This document shows, piece after piece, positions 16,062 to 23,536 of a stretch of 42,645 bases of DNA. Positions within the stretch are counted from its first letter, which is position 1. Each line of letters starts with the position of its first letter. Source of the stretch: an uncultured Prevotellaceae bacterium (GTDB lineage Bacteria; Bacteroidota; Bacteroidia; Bacteroidales; Bacteroidaceae); assembly GCA_946185805.1 (NCBI GenBank), contig CAMHKU010000012.1:1-42645 (forward strand), given 5' to 3'. Both the position numbers and the translations under genes were made by a program. The notes beneath the pieces were generated by a model. That model had not been told where the DNA came from. It saw nothing but the letters and a program-made list of their open reading frames with translations, and made no database searches.

Positions 16062-17060
16062 TTATTTGATTTGGCGGAAGAGTTGGTCGAAGTGTCCGAA
16101 GTCGGCGTCGGTGGGCGCCTTGTCGGGGTCTTCAATCCAATAGAGGGGCACGTCGCGGTACATGGAGGCCACCAGGGTGAAGGTGCTGGGTGCACCGATG
16201 AGGCGGTCGCAGCGTGAAAGCAGGTAGAGGTCTTCGGCGGGGTTGCCCTTAGGAAACATCACCGTGATGCCGGGCAGGGCACGTCGGAAAGCGCCTTCGT
16301 CAAGGTCAGGGTCGTTGCCACAGACAAGGAGGCAAATAGGGTATAGTGTTTCTAGTTGTTCTAGTTGACCTAGTTGTCCTAGTCGCCCTAGTTGTTCTAG
16401 TAATTCTAGAATCCCCATCAAATAGCGTCTGACGACGGCAATATATTGCTCGTCAGTGTAGAAGTAGCGGCCGCCGTGCCAGCGGCGGTAGTCGCCACGG
16501 CGAATGTGGAGGCCGAGGAGCAGGGGACGCTGCGGGACAGCGGCACTGCCGCTGCACAGCGAACTCGTGGGATGAGGGACGGAGGGGGATGTAGCGGCAT
16601 ATGAACTCACGGGAAGAGGGGCGGAAGGGGACGCTATAGTAGAGGGAGGAAACAGCGAGGCCAGCAGGCGGTCAGGAGCCTGGCGGACGGCGGGGGCGAA
16701 GGCGAAGAGGCTGATGATTTCCTGCTTGTATTTCAGAAAGAGGTCGTACCAGCGGGCGTACCAGCCTTCGGCCACGATGTGGCGATGGGTGAGCAGCCGC
16801 TGCTCCTGCTCGCCGTAGTCGGGCGCCGGGGCGTCGAGGCCGAAGTCGGCTACGGGCAGCAGGTGCCATTTGGCAGCATACTTGGCCAGGACGTAGAAGG
16901 GGAAGCTGTGGTAGCGGGTATGGCAGATGCGAAACCACCGGTACTTATAGGCAAAGCGCATCGACATCGTACTGCGGCCATGCTCGCGCCCCCAGGCGTA
17001 GAGGTGGCCATACTGCAGGATGTTATTACACATCCGTCCCTTGTCGCGCACAAATATCAT
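16062..17060 (-). CDS. Fucosyltransferase-like protein (HxRRGDY motif) with in-frame repeat insertions
   Basis: 332 residues. HIRRGDY at 185-191 is the GDP-fucose-binding signature of alpha-1,2-fucosyltransferases and relatives (GT11/O-FucT superfamily); the N-terminal DKGRMCNNILQYG and the C-terminal GAPSTFTLVAS fit the same family (SxF/ST motif III). It should act in the cytoplasm on a surface glycan. Two insertions are seen: residues 137-177, Pro/Ser/Ala-rich with a 14-residue repeat, just before the strand leading to HIRRGDY; and residues 218-238, a Leu-Glu/Gly-Gln repeat encoded by 9-bp CTAG units. Without them it would be close to 270 residues, usual for the family. It starts 5 bp after the acyltransferase stop. 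Confidence 0.8.
   Translation of the reverse strand: MIFVRDKGRMCNNILQYGHLYAWGREHGRSTMSMRFAYKYRWFRICHTRYHSFPFYVLAKYAAKWHLLPVADFGLDAPAPDYGEQEQRLLTHRHIVAEGWYARWYDLFLKYKQEIISLFAFAPAVRQAPDRLLASLFPPSTIASPSAPLPVSSYAATSPSVPHPTSSLCSGSAAVPQRPLLLGLHIRRGDYRRWHGGRYFYTDEQYIAVVRRYLMGILELLEQLGRLGQLGQLEQLETLYPICLLVCGNDPDLDEGAFRRALPGITVMFPKGNPAEDLYLLSRCDRLIGAPSTFTLVASMYRDVPLYWIEDPDKAPTDADFGHFDQLFRQIK
16352..16409 (-). repeat. In-frame 9-bp CTAG repeat in the fucosyltransferase-like gene
   Basis: Six to seven units of CTAGTTGTT type (read on +) encode repeated Leu-Glu/Gly-Gln tripeptides at residues 218-238. Each unit contains CTAG. Loss or gain of a unit would keep the frame. Confidence 0.9.
16525..16648 (-). 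repeat. In-frame Pro/Ser/Ala module with a palindrome in the fucosyltransferase-like gene
   Basis: A roughly 42-bp imperfect tandem unit (SPSAPLPVSSYAAT then SPSVPHPTSSLCSG) is followed by CTGTGCAGCGGC, two bases, TGCCGCTG. The same palindromic core occurs in the GT4 gene at 22508-22530. Confidence 0.8.
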
Positions 17061-17065
17061 ACTGT

Positions 17066-18082
17066 TTAACTATTTGGCTGTTTTACGATTGTCGGCATGT
17101 CATTTTCAGCGGTTTCATCAGGCTTTTCGGCCTTCCGCTGCTTCAGTTCCTCCACGCTTGAGATGATGTCTACGCGGCCGGTTTGCGGGTCGTAGCGCAG
17201 GTTGAACTCCTCGCGGGTGCGCTTCCATCGGTTGTGGCTCCACAGATAGCAGGCCGGTTCGCGGCGGATGCTCGCCTCCAAGCGCCTGAAGTACTCGTCG
17301 GTAATGGCGAAGTCGGCCATCTGCTTCGGCTCACGGCTGATAAGCTGGAACTCCGCCTCGTAGTAGCCCCGTCGCAGCCGTCTGACGTCGAGGTAGAACA
17401 CGGCGTGCCCCGTCTGTCGGGCCAGGCGCTCGGTGCCTGTGAGTACCGGCGTGTCGTGGTTGAGAAACTGGCACCAGTGGTGGATATTGTTCCAGAAGGG
17501 CACCTGGTCGCTGATGTAGCCTATGATCACGGGCTGCCCCTGCTGCCGATACTTGATAAGCCGGCGGGGCGTCTCGGCCATGGGTATGCAGACGGCACCG
17601 AAGCGCTGGCGCAATTTGAGGAAAAGCTTGTCGAACTCGGCGTTCTCCAGCACGTGATAGATCTGTCCGCACTGCGCCTTGGGCGTCACCCACAGTGGCA
17701 GCGACGTGATCCACTCCCAGTTGCAGTAATGGCCTAAGTAGACGGCGCACGACTGTCCCTGGCTGACCACCTCGTCGACCACCTCCGTGCCACGGAACAC
17801 CAGTCGGCGGCGCATCTGCCTCTCGCTCATAGTCATCAGCTTGACGCTCTCTACCAGGTAGTCGCAGAACCAGTGGTAGAAACCGCGCTCCACCGCCCGC
17901 TGCTCGTCGGCGCTCTTCTCAGGGAACGACTCCTCAATGTTCTTGCGCACCACCCTGACGCGATAGTGGGCCACGCGGTAGACCAGCAGGTAAATCAGGT
18001 CGCTCAGCAGGTAGTGTACCCACAGCGGCAGCAGCGAGAGCAACCACCAGAGGCTGTAAATCAGGTAATGGACTATTCGCAT
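17066..18082 (-). CDS. LpxL/HtrB-like lysophospholipid (lipid A) acyltransferase
   Basis: 338 residues. An N-terminal membrane helix (about 5-30) precedes the acyltransferase domain with its HX4E catalytic pair, His118 and Glu123 in LGHYCNWEW. Later blocks (IGYISDQVP, TGTERLARQTGHAVFYLDVRR, YLWSHNRWKR) match the LpxL/LpxM family of late lipid A acyltransferases. It would act on the inner face of the cytoplasmic membrane. A hydrophilic tail of about 45 residues follows the domain. It lies between a GT2 gene and the fucosyltransferase-like gene, near a YejM-like gene, which supports a role in LPS assembly. Confidence 0.9.
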   Translation of the reverse strand: MRIVHYLIYSLWWLLSLLPLWVHYLLSDLIYLLVYRVAHYRVRVVRKNIEESFPEKSADEQRAVERGFYHWFCDYLVESVKLMTMSERQMRRRLVFRGTEVVDEVVSQGQSCAVYLGHYCNWEWITSLPLWVTPKAQCGQIYHVLENAEFDKLFLKLRQRFGAVCIPMAETPRRLIKYRQQGQPVIIGYISDQVPFWNNIHHWCQFLNHDTPVLTGTERLARQTGHAVFYLDVRRLRRGYYEAEFQLISREPKQMADFAITDEYFRRLEASIRREPACYLWSHNRWKRTREEFNLRYDPQTGRVDIISSVEELKQRKAEKPDETAENDMPTIVKQPNS

Positions 18083-18083
18083 G

Positions 18084-18154
18084 TTTGGGTGATAGGTGAT
18101 AGGTGATGGGTGATAGGTGATGGGTGGTGGGTGATGGGTGGTGGGTGTTAGGTG
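18084..18154 (-). repeat. Tandem repeat, 7-bp unit ATCACCT/ATCACCC/ACCACCC
   Basis: About ten heptamers fill the 72-bp gap between the GT2 stop (18155-18157) and the acyltransferase start (18082). The units are of the same family as at 14041, 15968 and 25574, with the C-rich strand in the mRNA. Confidence 0.93.
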
Positions 18155-18937
18155 TTATGAGTTGTTGAGCTGCTGCCGCAGGCGTTTCTCAATGATTTTG
18201 GCTATGAGCGTAAATTGATAGGTGGCCTTCAGACCGGCCTTGATGACGCCGCGGGTGCCGTCGCGGAAGCCACCGCGGAGCACGAACTCCGAGAAGAACT
18301 TCCATTGCGGCTTCAGCAGCAGGGCCCACACGCTATAGTGGCGTCCGGCTTTCTTCTCTACCTCGCCGTCGCTGTAGCGGTTGTTCTTGGCCGTCATCTG
18401 GGCTATGCTTTCGTCGATGAGGTGGAGCAGGCAGATATTCTCCTTATTGGCGGGAATCTTCTCCGTGCGCCCTTTCACCGTAGGAAAGGTGTGTACGTAG
18501 GGCGGCCATGTGGTGCCCTCGCGGATAAAGAAGCGCAGCTGATGGTCCTGGGCAAAGCCTCGCTCATAGCGCCCTATAAACATGTTGTGACGCGGAATAT
18601 ACAAGCCCTCGGGGCAGTTGCCGCTGCGTATGCGGTCGTAGAGATACATCCTCAGCTGGGGCGTCACCAGCTCGTCGGCATCGACCACGAGCACCCAGTG
18701 GTGGGTGGCCGACTGTATGGCAAACGTTCGTGCGGGCTCAGCACAGACGGCGTCGCCCTTGGGGAAGGTAACGATGCGGCAACCCCTCTGGCGGGCAATC
18801 TCGCAGGTGCGGTCGGTCGACTCCATGTCGCAGATCAGCACCTCGTCGAAATCCTTCACAGCGTCGAGCACCTGCTCTAAAAACTGCTCGGCGTTGTAGG
18901 TATTGATAACTACCGATATCTTGTGTTCACTGTTCAT
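18155..18937 (-). CDS. Glycosyltransferase family 2 (LPS core-type)
   Basis: 260 residues. A GT-A fold starts with ISVVINTYNAEQFLEQVL; DMESTDRT (37-44) and VDADE (85-89, DxD) are the nucleotide-sugar and metal motifs. The order and the later EKKAGRHYSVWALLLKPQWKF-like region resemble the WaaE/KdtX group of LPS core glucosyltransferases. It is the first gene of the leftward run to comF and lies next to an acyltransferase of the lipid A type. The ATG at 18937 is only 6 bp from the promoter element at 18943-18950, so the mRNA may be nearly leaderless. Confidence 0.88.
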   Translation of the reverse strand: MNSEHKISVVINTYNAEQFLEQVLDAVKDFDEVLICDMESTDRTCEIARQRGCRIVTFPKGDAVCAEPARTFAIQSATHHWVLVVDADELVTPQLRMYLYDRIRSGNCPEGLYIPRHNMFIGRYERGFAQDHQLRFFIREGTTWPPYVHTFPTVKGRTEKIPANKENICLLHLIDESIAQMTAKNNRYSDGEVEKKAGRHYSVWALLLKPQWKFFSEFVLRGGFRDGTRGVIKAGLKATYQFTLIAKIIEKRLRQQLNNS

Positions 18938-18942
18938 TGGTG

Positions 18943-18950
18943 CAAAGTTA
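18943..18950 (-). promoter_or_regulatory. -7 promoter element of the leftward envelope operon
   Basis: Read leftward this is TAACTTTG. It is the only clear TAnnTTTG element I see ahead of the eight-gene run that ends with comF at 11050. Confidence 0.65.
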
Positions 18951-18960
18951 CGAAATTATT

Positions 18961-18990
18961 GTGAATTATGAATTGTAAATTATGAATTAT
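18961..18990. repeat. Tandem repeat, 7-bp unit AATTATG/AATTGTA, between divergent promoters
   Basis: Four heptamers lie between the leftward -7 element at 18943 and the rightward one at 18995. A candidate -33 TTG for the rightward promoter (18973-18975) lies inside the repeat. Confidence 0.75.
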
Positions 18991-19002
18991 TTTGTACCTT
19001 TG
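18973..19002 (+). promoter_or_regulatory. Promoter of the GT87-GtrA-GT87-GT4 operon
   Basis: TTG at 18973-18975 and TACCTTTG at 18995-19002 are 19 bp apart. The -7 element falls inside the longest open frame (from 18982), which shows that the ATG at 19024 is the real start of the first gene. Confidence 0.75.
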
Positions 19003-19023
19003 CGGCTGATTAACTTAAAAACG

Positions 19024-20202
19024 ATGGAATTAAAGGGTAAAATAAGCCTGTTCGTGCACCATTCTCTGTGGCGCGACTACCGTCTGCTGGCAGCACTGTG
19101 GCTGCTGATAGGCGTCGTTGGTGCCCTGACGAAGCTGCACCGCTGCAACAACTTTTTAATTTTTCGCGGCGTCTTCTGGCACACGTGGCAGCAGACGTCG
19201 CTCTACGCCCCCTATCCTGCCGAGTATAACGACGTCAACCACTACGGCCCGCTGTTCTCGCTGGTGGTGGCGCCCTTCGCCGTGGTGCCGCTGTGGGTGG
19301 GTCTGCTGCTGTGGTGTGTGTCGTTGGTGGCGCTGCTCTATGTGGCCATCCGCCGGTCGCAGTTCACCAGCGGTCAGCAACTGTTTCTGCTCTGGTTCTG
19401 TGCCCACGAGCTGCTGACGGCCGTCTTCATGCAGCAGTTCAACATTGCCATTGCCGCCATCATCCTGCTCACCTATTACTGCATTGAGCGCGAGCACGAC
19501 ACGGCGGCCGCCTTCTGGGTGATGCTCGGCACGTTTGTCAAGCTCTACGGCATCGTGGGGCTGGCCTTCTTCTTCTTCTCCAAGCATAAAGGGCGCTTCG
19601 CCGCCAGCCTCGTCCTCTGGGCAGCGGTCATGCTGGTGGCGCCGATGCTCATTGCCAGTCCCGACTACGTGCTTGGTCAGTATCACGAATGGTATGTCTG
19701 CCTGACGGAGAAAAATACAGAAAACCTCGATTCCATCGCACAAAATATCTCGCTCTTGGGCCTTGTTCACCGCACCACCGGTCTGTGGTTCAGTGACCTG
19801 TGGCTGCTCATCCCCGGCGTGGTGGCCTTTGCTTTGCCCTACCTGCGGCTGTCGCAATACCGTCACCAGGCCTTCCGCCAGACGCTGCTGGCCTCGGTGC
19901 TTATGATGGTGGTGCTCTTCTCTACCGGCAGTGAGTCCAGCGGCTATATCATCGCCTTCGTCGGCGTGGTCGTCTGGTACACCTGCGTACCCTGGCAGCG
20001 CACGGGTCTCGACGCGGCGCTCCTGGTCTTTGTTTTTGTGCTCAGCAGCCTCTCGCCCAGCGACCTTTTCCCCGCCTACTTGCGCCGCGAGTGGGTGCAG
20101 CCCTACGCCCTGAAGGCGCTGCCCGTGGTGCTGGTGTGGCTCAAGCTCTGTTACGAAATCTATACCAAGGATTATGCGCCTGCAGCAGCTTCTCACGCGT
20201 GA
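19024..20202 (+). CDS. GT87-like (DUF2029) integral membrane glycosyltransferase, copy 1
   Basis: 392 residues from the ATG at 19024 with about ten transmembrane helices. The first large loop carries NDVNHYGPLFS, matching the periplasmic acidic motif region of polyprenol-phosphate-sugar-dependent (GT-C) mannosyltransferases of the GT87/DUF2029 type. It is clearly a paralogue of the gene at 20606: LWFCAHE, VKLYGIVGLA, and VQPYALKALP have near-identical counterparts. It probably transfers a lipid-linked sugar on the outer face of the inner membrane. Its last 29 bp overlap the gtrA-like gene. Confidence 0.82.
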   Translation: MELKGKISLFVHHSLWRDYRLLAALWLLIGVVGALTKLHRCNNFLIFRGVFWHTWQQTSLYAPYPAEYNDVNHYGPLFSLVVAPFAVVPLWVGLLLWCVSLVALLYVAIRRSQFTSGQQLFLLWFCAHELLTAVFMQQFNIAIAAIILLTYYCIEREHDTAAAFWVMLGTFVKLYGIVGLAFFFFSKHKGRFAASLVLWAAVMLVAPMLIASPDYVLGQYHEWYVCLTEKNTENLDSIAQNISLLGLVHRTTGLWFSDLWLLIPGVVAFALPYLRLSQYRHQAFRQTLLASVLMMVVLFSTGSESSGYIIAFVGVVVWYTCVPWQRTGLDAALLVFVFVLSSLSPSDLFPAYLRREWVQPYALKALPVVLVWLKLCYEIYTKDYAPAAASHA

Positions 20203-20596
20203 GTTCCTGACGTTCCTCATCGTGGGCGTGGTCAACACGCTCTTCGGCACGGCTATCATGCTCGTGCTCTACAATGTCTTTGGCTGCAGCTACTGGGTCA
20301 GCTCCTTCTGCGACTATTTCTTCGGCAGCATACTGAGCTATTTCCTCAACAAGCGCTACACCTTCCACTATCAGGGCACCGACATGGGCAGCATCCTGAA
20401 GTTTGCGCTGAACATCGTCGTGTGCTACCTCATTGCCTACAGCCTGGCACTGCCCCTGACGCGCATGGCGCTGCAGAGCCTGGCCCTGAGCAAGCCTGTC
20501 GTCGAGAACGTGGCCATGCTCGTAGGTACCGTCCTCTTTATGCTTATCAATTACTTAGGGCAGAAATTCTTTGCCTTCCATAAAAACACGATGTAA
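20174..20596 (+). CDS. GtrA family protein
   Basis: 140 residues with four transmembrane helices and the GtrA hallmarks: an N-terminal FLTFLIVGVVNTLFGT, then SYFLNKRYTFHY, and a C-terminal NYLGQKFFAFHK. GtrA proteins are thought to flip polyprenol-phosphate-linked sugars across the inner membrane. Its place between two GT87-like enzymes, which use such donors, fits that role well. The gene starts inside the 3' end of the upstream gene and ends 9 bp before the next, which suggests translational coupling. Confidence 0.9.
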   Translation: MRLQQLLTREFLTFLIVGVVNTLFGTAIMLVLYNVFGCSYWVSSFCDYFFGSILSYFLNKRYTFHYQGTDMGSILKFALNIVVCYLIAYSLALPLTRMALQSLALSKPVVENVAMLVGTVLFMLINYLGQKFFAFHKNTM

Positions 20597-20605
20597 CCCT
20601 GCACT

Positions 20606-21790
20606 ATGACCATTAACCAAGTAAAAACCTTCTTCCGACACCCCTTCTGGAGCGACTGGCGCACCATCGCCTTCGTTTACCTGCTCATGCCCATTATTGT
20701 GGCCATGCAGAAGTGGGGTTCCTACCATGACACCTACCAGATTTACAAGTCGGTATACGTCAACACCCTGCAGCAGCTCTCGCTCTACGACTTTTACCCC
20801 TACCTGCACGGCGACTGCAACCACTACGGACCGGTGTTCTTCTACGTCATTGCGCCCTTTGCCATGCTGCCTGACGATGTGGGTGCCTCGCTCTGGCTAT
20901 TCTTCCTTGTGGCCACGTTCTATCTGGCCGTCCATTATATGCCGTTGGAGCGGTGGCAGAAGGTGTTTATGTTCTGGTTCTGCGCCCACGAGGTGCTTAC
21001 GCCCCTGTTTGTCGAGCAATACGACCTGGCTATGGCGGCCTCCTATCTGCTGATGTTTGCCTGCATAGAGCGGCGAAAGCCGGTGTGGGCGGCATTCTTC
21101 ATCGTGGTCAACATCTTTATCAAGCTCTACGGCATTATGGGGCTGGCGCTGTTCTTCTTCGTCGAAGACAAGCGCAAGTTCGTCCTCGCCTGCTTAGGGT
21201 GGGCGGCGCTGTGCTTCGTGGCGCCGATGCTGGTGAGCAGCCCCGAATACGTGGTGCAGCAGTATGTGGAGTGGTACCACTCACTGGTGGCCAAGAATGC
21301 GCAGAACCTCGCCGAGGCGTTCAACACCACCAACACGTCGCTCTTAGGCATCCCCCGCAAAATCAGCGGCAACCTGGAGTATAGCGACCTGTGGCTCATC
21401 GTCCCCGGCATCCTGTTGTTCCTCACGCCCTTCCGCCGCATTGACCAATACCGGCATGTGGCTTTCCGTTACGCTATGCTGGCCTCGATTACGATGTTTG
21501 TCACGCTCTTCTCCACAGGCACCGAGAGCTACGGCTACATCGCCCCGATGACGGGCTTCGTGGTGTGGTATACCACCGCCCCCTGGCAGCGCGGCCGCTG
21601 GGACCTGGTGCTGCTCGTCTATGCCTTCATCTTCACCTCGCTCTGTACCAGCGATGTGCTCTTCCCCCGCTTCATCTGGAAACAGCTCATTGAGCCCTAC
21701 GCCCTGAAAGCGCTGCCCACAACCATCGTCTGGGGCTACCTGATATACGAAATGAACACCCGCAACTATGATTATAGGATTCGACGCTAA
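20606..21790 (+). CDS. GT87-like (DUF2029) integral membrane glycosyltransferase, copy 2
   Basis: 394 residues, about ten helices, similar throughout to the protein at 19024-20202: the loop motif GDCNHYGPVFF, FWFCAHE, IKLYGIMGLALFFF, SDLWLIVPG, TGTESYGYI and IEPYALKALP all align. The two genes flank gtrA, so the arrangement probably arose by tandem duplication. Differences in the loop after the first helix suggest different acceptors. The 3' end overlaps the start of the GT4 gene by 23 bp. Confidence 0.82.
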   Translation: MTINQVKTFFRHPFWSDWRTIAFVYLLMPIIVAMQKWGSYHDTYQIYKSVYVNTLQQLSLYDFYPYLHGDCNHYGPVFFYVIAPFAMLPDDVGASLWLFFLVATFYLAVHYMPLERWQKVFMFWFCAHEVLTPLFVEQYDLAMAASYLLMFACIERRKPVWAAFFIVVNIFIKLYGIMGLALFFFVEDKRKFVLACLGWAALCFVAPMLVSSPEYVVQQYVEWYHSLVAKNAQNLAEAFNTTNTSLLGIPRKISGNLEYSDLWLIVPGILLFLTPFRRIDQYRHVAFRYAMLASITMFVTLFSTGTESYGYIAPMTGFVVWYTTAPWQRGRWDLVLLVYAFIFTSLCTSDVLFPRFIWKQLIEPYALKALPTTIVWGYLIYEMNTRNYDYRIRR

Positions 21791-23069
21791 GCGCATTGTG
21801 CGCAACACCACCGGCCTGGGCAACTACTGCCGCACGCTGGTGAACGACCTTACCCGTGTGGTGCCGTCCGACTGGCAGCTGAGGCTCTACGCCCCCGACA
21901 GCGGGCGCGACGACCTGCGCTCAAAGGTCGTCGAAGCGCCCAACCTGAGCTTTGCTTATCCGGGTAATGCAGATGCTGCCACCTCCCCGAAGGCACTGCG
22001 GTCGCTGCTCACCACGATACCGGTCATAGGCCCGCTTTACCGTTCCTTATGGCGCATAGGCCCCATCGTAGGCGACCTGCAGCGCCAGGGCGTGCAGATT
22101 TACCACGGACTGACGGGCGAGCTGCCCCGCGGTCTGAGGCAGGCGGGCATCCCGGCGGTGGTCACCATCCACGACCTCATCTTCATGCGCCATCCGGAGT
22201 ACTATCACTGGATTGACCGCCAGATTTACGAGTGGAAGTTCCGCGTAGCCTGCCGCGAGGCTACCCGCATCATCGCCATTAGCGAGTGTACCAAGCGCGA
22301 TATCATCGACCTCGGTGGCGTCGATGCCGATCGCATCGACGTCATCTACCAAAGCTGCTCACCCCGTTTTGCCGCCCCCGCTGCCAGCGAGCGGAGCGCG
22401 CCGCTTCCCTCCGTCTCCGTTTCGGCTCCTCGGCCTTCTGCCCCGGCTCCTCCGCCCTCCGCCCCGGCTTCTCCGCCCTCCGCCCCGGCTCCTCCCCCTG
22501 GGGTCGGCTGTGCAGCGGCGTTGCCGCTGCCCCGCCGCTTCATCCTCTCCGTCGGCACCATCGAGGCGCGCAAGAACATCGCCCTGGCCGTCAAGGCCCT
22601 GCCCCTGCTGCCCGCTGACGTCCACCTCGTTGCCGTTGGCCGCCGCACCAAATACTCCGACCGTGTCCTCGCTGCCGCCCGCCAGCAGGGCCTCGCCGAC
22701 CGCGTGCATTTCCTCCACGGCGTCAGCGACGCCGACCTGCAGACCATCTACCAGCAGGCTGAGGCCTTCGTCTACCCCTCCCGCTACGAGGGCTTCGGCA
22801 TACCCATCATCGAGGCCATCTTCAGCGGCCTGCCCGTGGTGGCTGCCACCGGCTCTTGCCTGGAAGAGGCCGGCGGCCCCGACAGCCTCTACGTCTCCCC
22901 CGACGACCCGGCGGCACTGGCCGCCGCCGTCGCCGCTGTGCTCAAGGGTGCTCCCGGCCGCGAGCAGCGCATAGCCGCCGCCCGCCGCTACGTGGCCCGC
23001 TTCGAGGGCAACAACGTCGCCACGCAGGTGCTCAACGTTTATCAGCGGGTCATGTCTGATGCAAAATAG
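21768..23069 (+). CDS. GT4 glycosyltransferase (group 1) with an in-frame Pro/Ala/Ser insertion
   Basis: 433 residues. The N-terminal Rossmann half begins IIGFDAKRIVRNTTGLGNY; the C-terminal half has FILSVGTIEARKN and the donor-binding EGFGIPIIEA, with the E-x7-E pattern of GT4. Normal family length is near 370-380. Residues 203-256 are a low-complexity stretch of Ala, Pro and Ser that joins the two halves just before the strand FILSVGT; it is built from a 21-bp tandem unit plus a GCAGCGGC..GCCGCTG palindrome. The rest looks intact, so the enzyme may still fold. It is the last gene of the operon. Confidence 0.88.
   Translation: MIIGFDAKRIVRNTTGLGNYCRTLVNDLTRVVPSDWQLRLYAPDSGRDDLRSKVVEAPNLSFAYPGNADAATSPKALRSLLTTIPVIGPLYRSLWRIGPIVGDLQRQGVQIYHGLTGELPRGLRQAGIPAVVTIHDLIFMRHPEYYHWIDRQIYEWKFRVACREATRIIAISECTKRDIIDLGGVDADRIDVIYQSCSPRFAAPAASERSAPLPSVSVSAPRPSAPAPPPSAPASPPSAPAPPPGVGCAAALPLPRRFILSVGTIEARKNIALAVKALPLLPADVHLVAVGRRTKYSDRVLAAARQQGLADRVHFLHGVSDADLQTIYQQAEAFVYPSRYEGFGIPIIEAIFSGLPVVAATGSCLEEAGGPDSLYVSPDDPAALAAAVAAVLKGAPGREQRIAAARRYVARFEGNNVATQVLNVYQRVMSDAK
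22374..22535 (+). repeat. In-frame low-complexity module in the GT4 gene
   Basis: Three or more copies of a 21-bp unit (CGGCTCCTCCGCCCTCCGCC type) encode PSAPAPP heptapeptides, followed by CTGTGCAGCGGC, two bases, TGCCGCTG, then CCCGC. The palindromic core also occurs in the fucosyltransferase-like gene. Confidence 0.85.
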
Positions 23070-23433
23070 TATTTCCGAAAAAAGGGGCTTGCTCAAGCAC
23101 CGTATCCATGCGTACAGCAGATGCATGTGGATGAACCTGCGGAGGATAGTTATATTCCAGATTTCAACATTTCAAAGACCGATATTTGCTCTTTATGAGC
23201 CTCTCAGAGAAACTTCCTGCTGGCTGGAGGTGGTTTTTACAAACATAATCCGAATACCAGTTGTTTGCTATGTTTCACTCGGAATGTCAGCCAATGACAA
23301 AATCGAATATCAGAACTTATGTAAAACTGCTACTATTTGAAGTGGGCTCAGTAGGTTATTGTAAAAACAGCCCGCAGTTGTCAGTAAAGTTTTAAATTGT
23401 TATACAAGATTATTCGTATTCGTAAATTCGCGG

Positions 23434-23441
23434 CAAAGTTA
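23434..23441 (-). promoter_or_regulatory. Orphan leftward -7-like element
   Basis: CAAAGTTA on + is TAACTTTG leftward. No coding gene follows for more than 350 bp, and no -33 partner is clear. Chance match or a small RNA promoter. Confidence 0.25.
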
Positions 23442-23486
23442 CGAAAAAAAAATGGAAAAATGTATGGCAGTATCAATTATTATTTG

Positions 23487-23494
23487 TATCTTTG
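23487..23494 (+). promoter_or_regulatory. -7 promoter element of the outer-membrane-type gene
   Basis: TATCTTTG matches TAnnTTTG and lies 43 bp before the ATG at 23537. Confidence 0.7.
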
Positions 23495-23536
23495 GCGCAA
23501 TAAATCTTAATTTTGTCTAATCACTAATCAATTTTT

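Larger units (their letters stand above)
23070..23536. other. 467-bp gene-free region
   Basis: A frame of 93 codons starting at 23059 inside the GT4 gene crosses much of this stretch but has no recognisable features and I do not accept it as a gene. Composition is AT-rich. The right part holds a leftward-reading TAACTTTG at 23434-23441 with no gene ahead of it and the rightward promoter at 23487. I see no tRNA or clear terminator; remains of a decayed gene are possible. Confidence 0.5.

Noticed and set aside
15965..16195. N-terminal extension of the YejM-like gene
   Set aside because: Would overlap the end of the fucosyltransferase-like gene and be coded largely by heptamer repeats; the ATG at 15964 directly precedes the first membrane helix.
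23059..23340. 93-codon frame after the GT4 gene
   Set aside because: Begins inside the GT4 gene, has no motif, promoter or plausible composition. Left as gene-free sequence.
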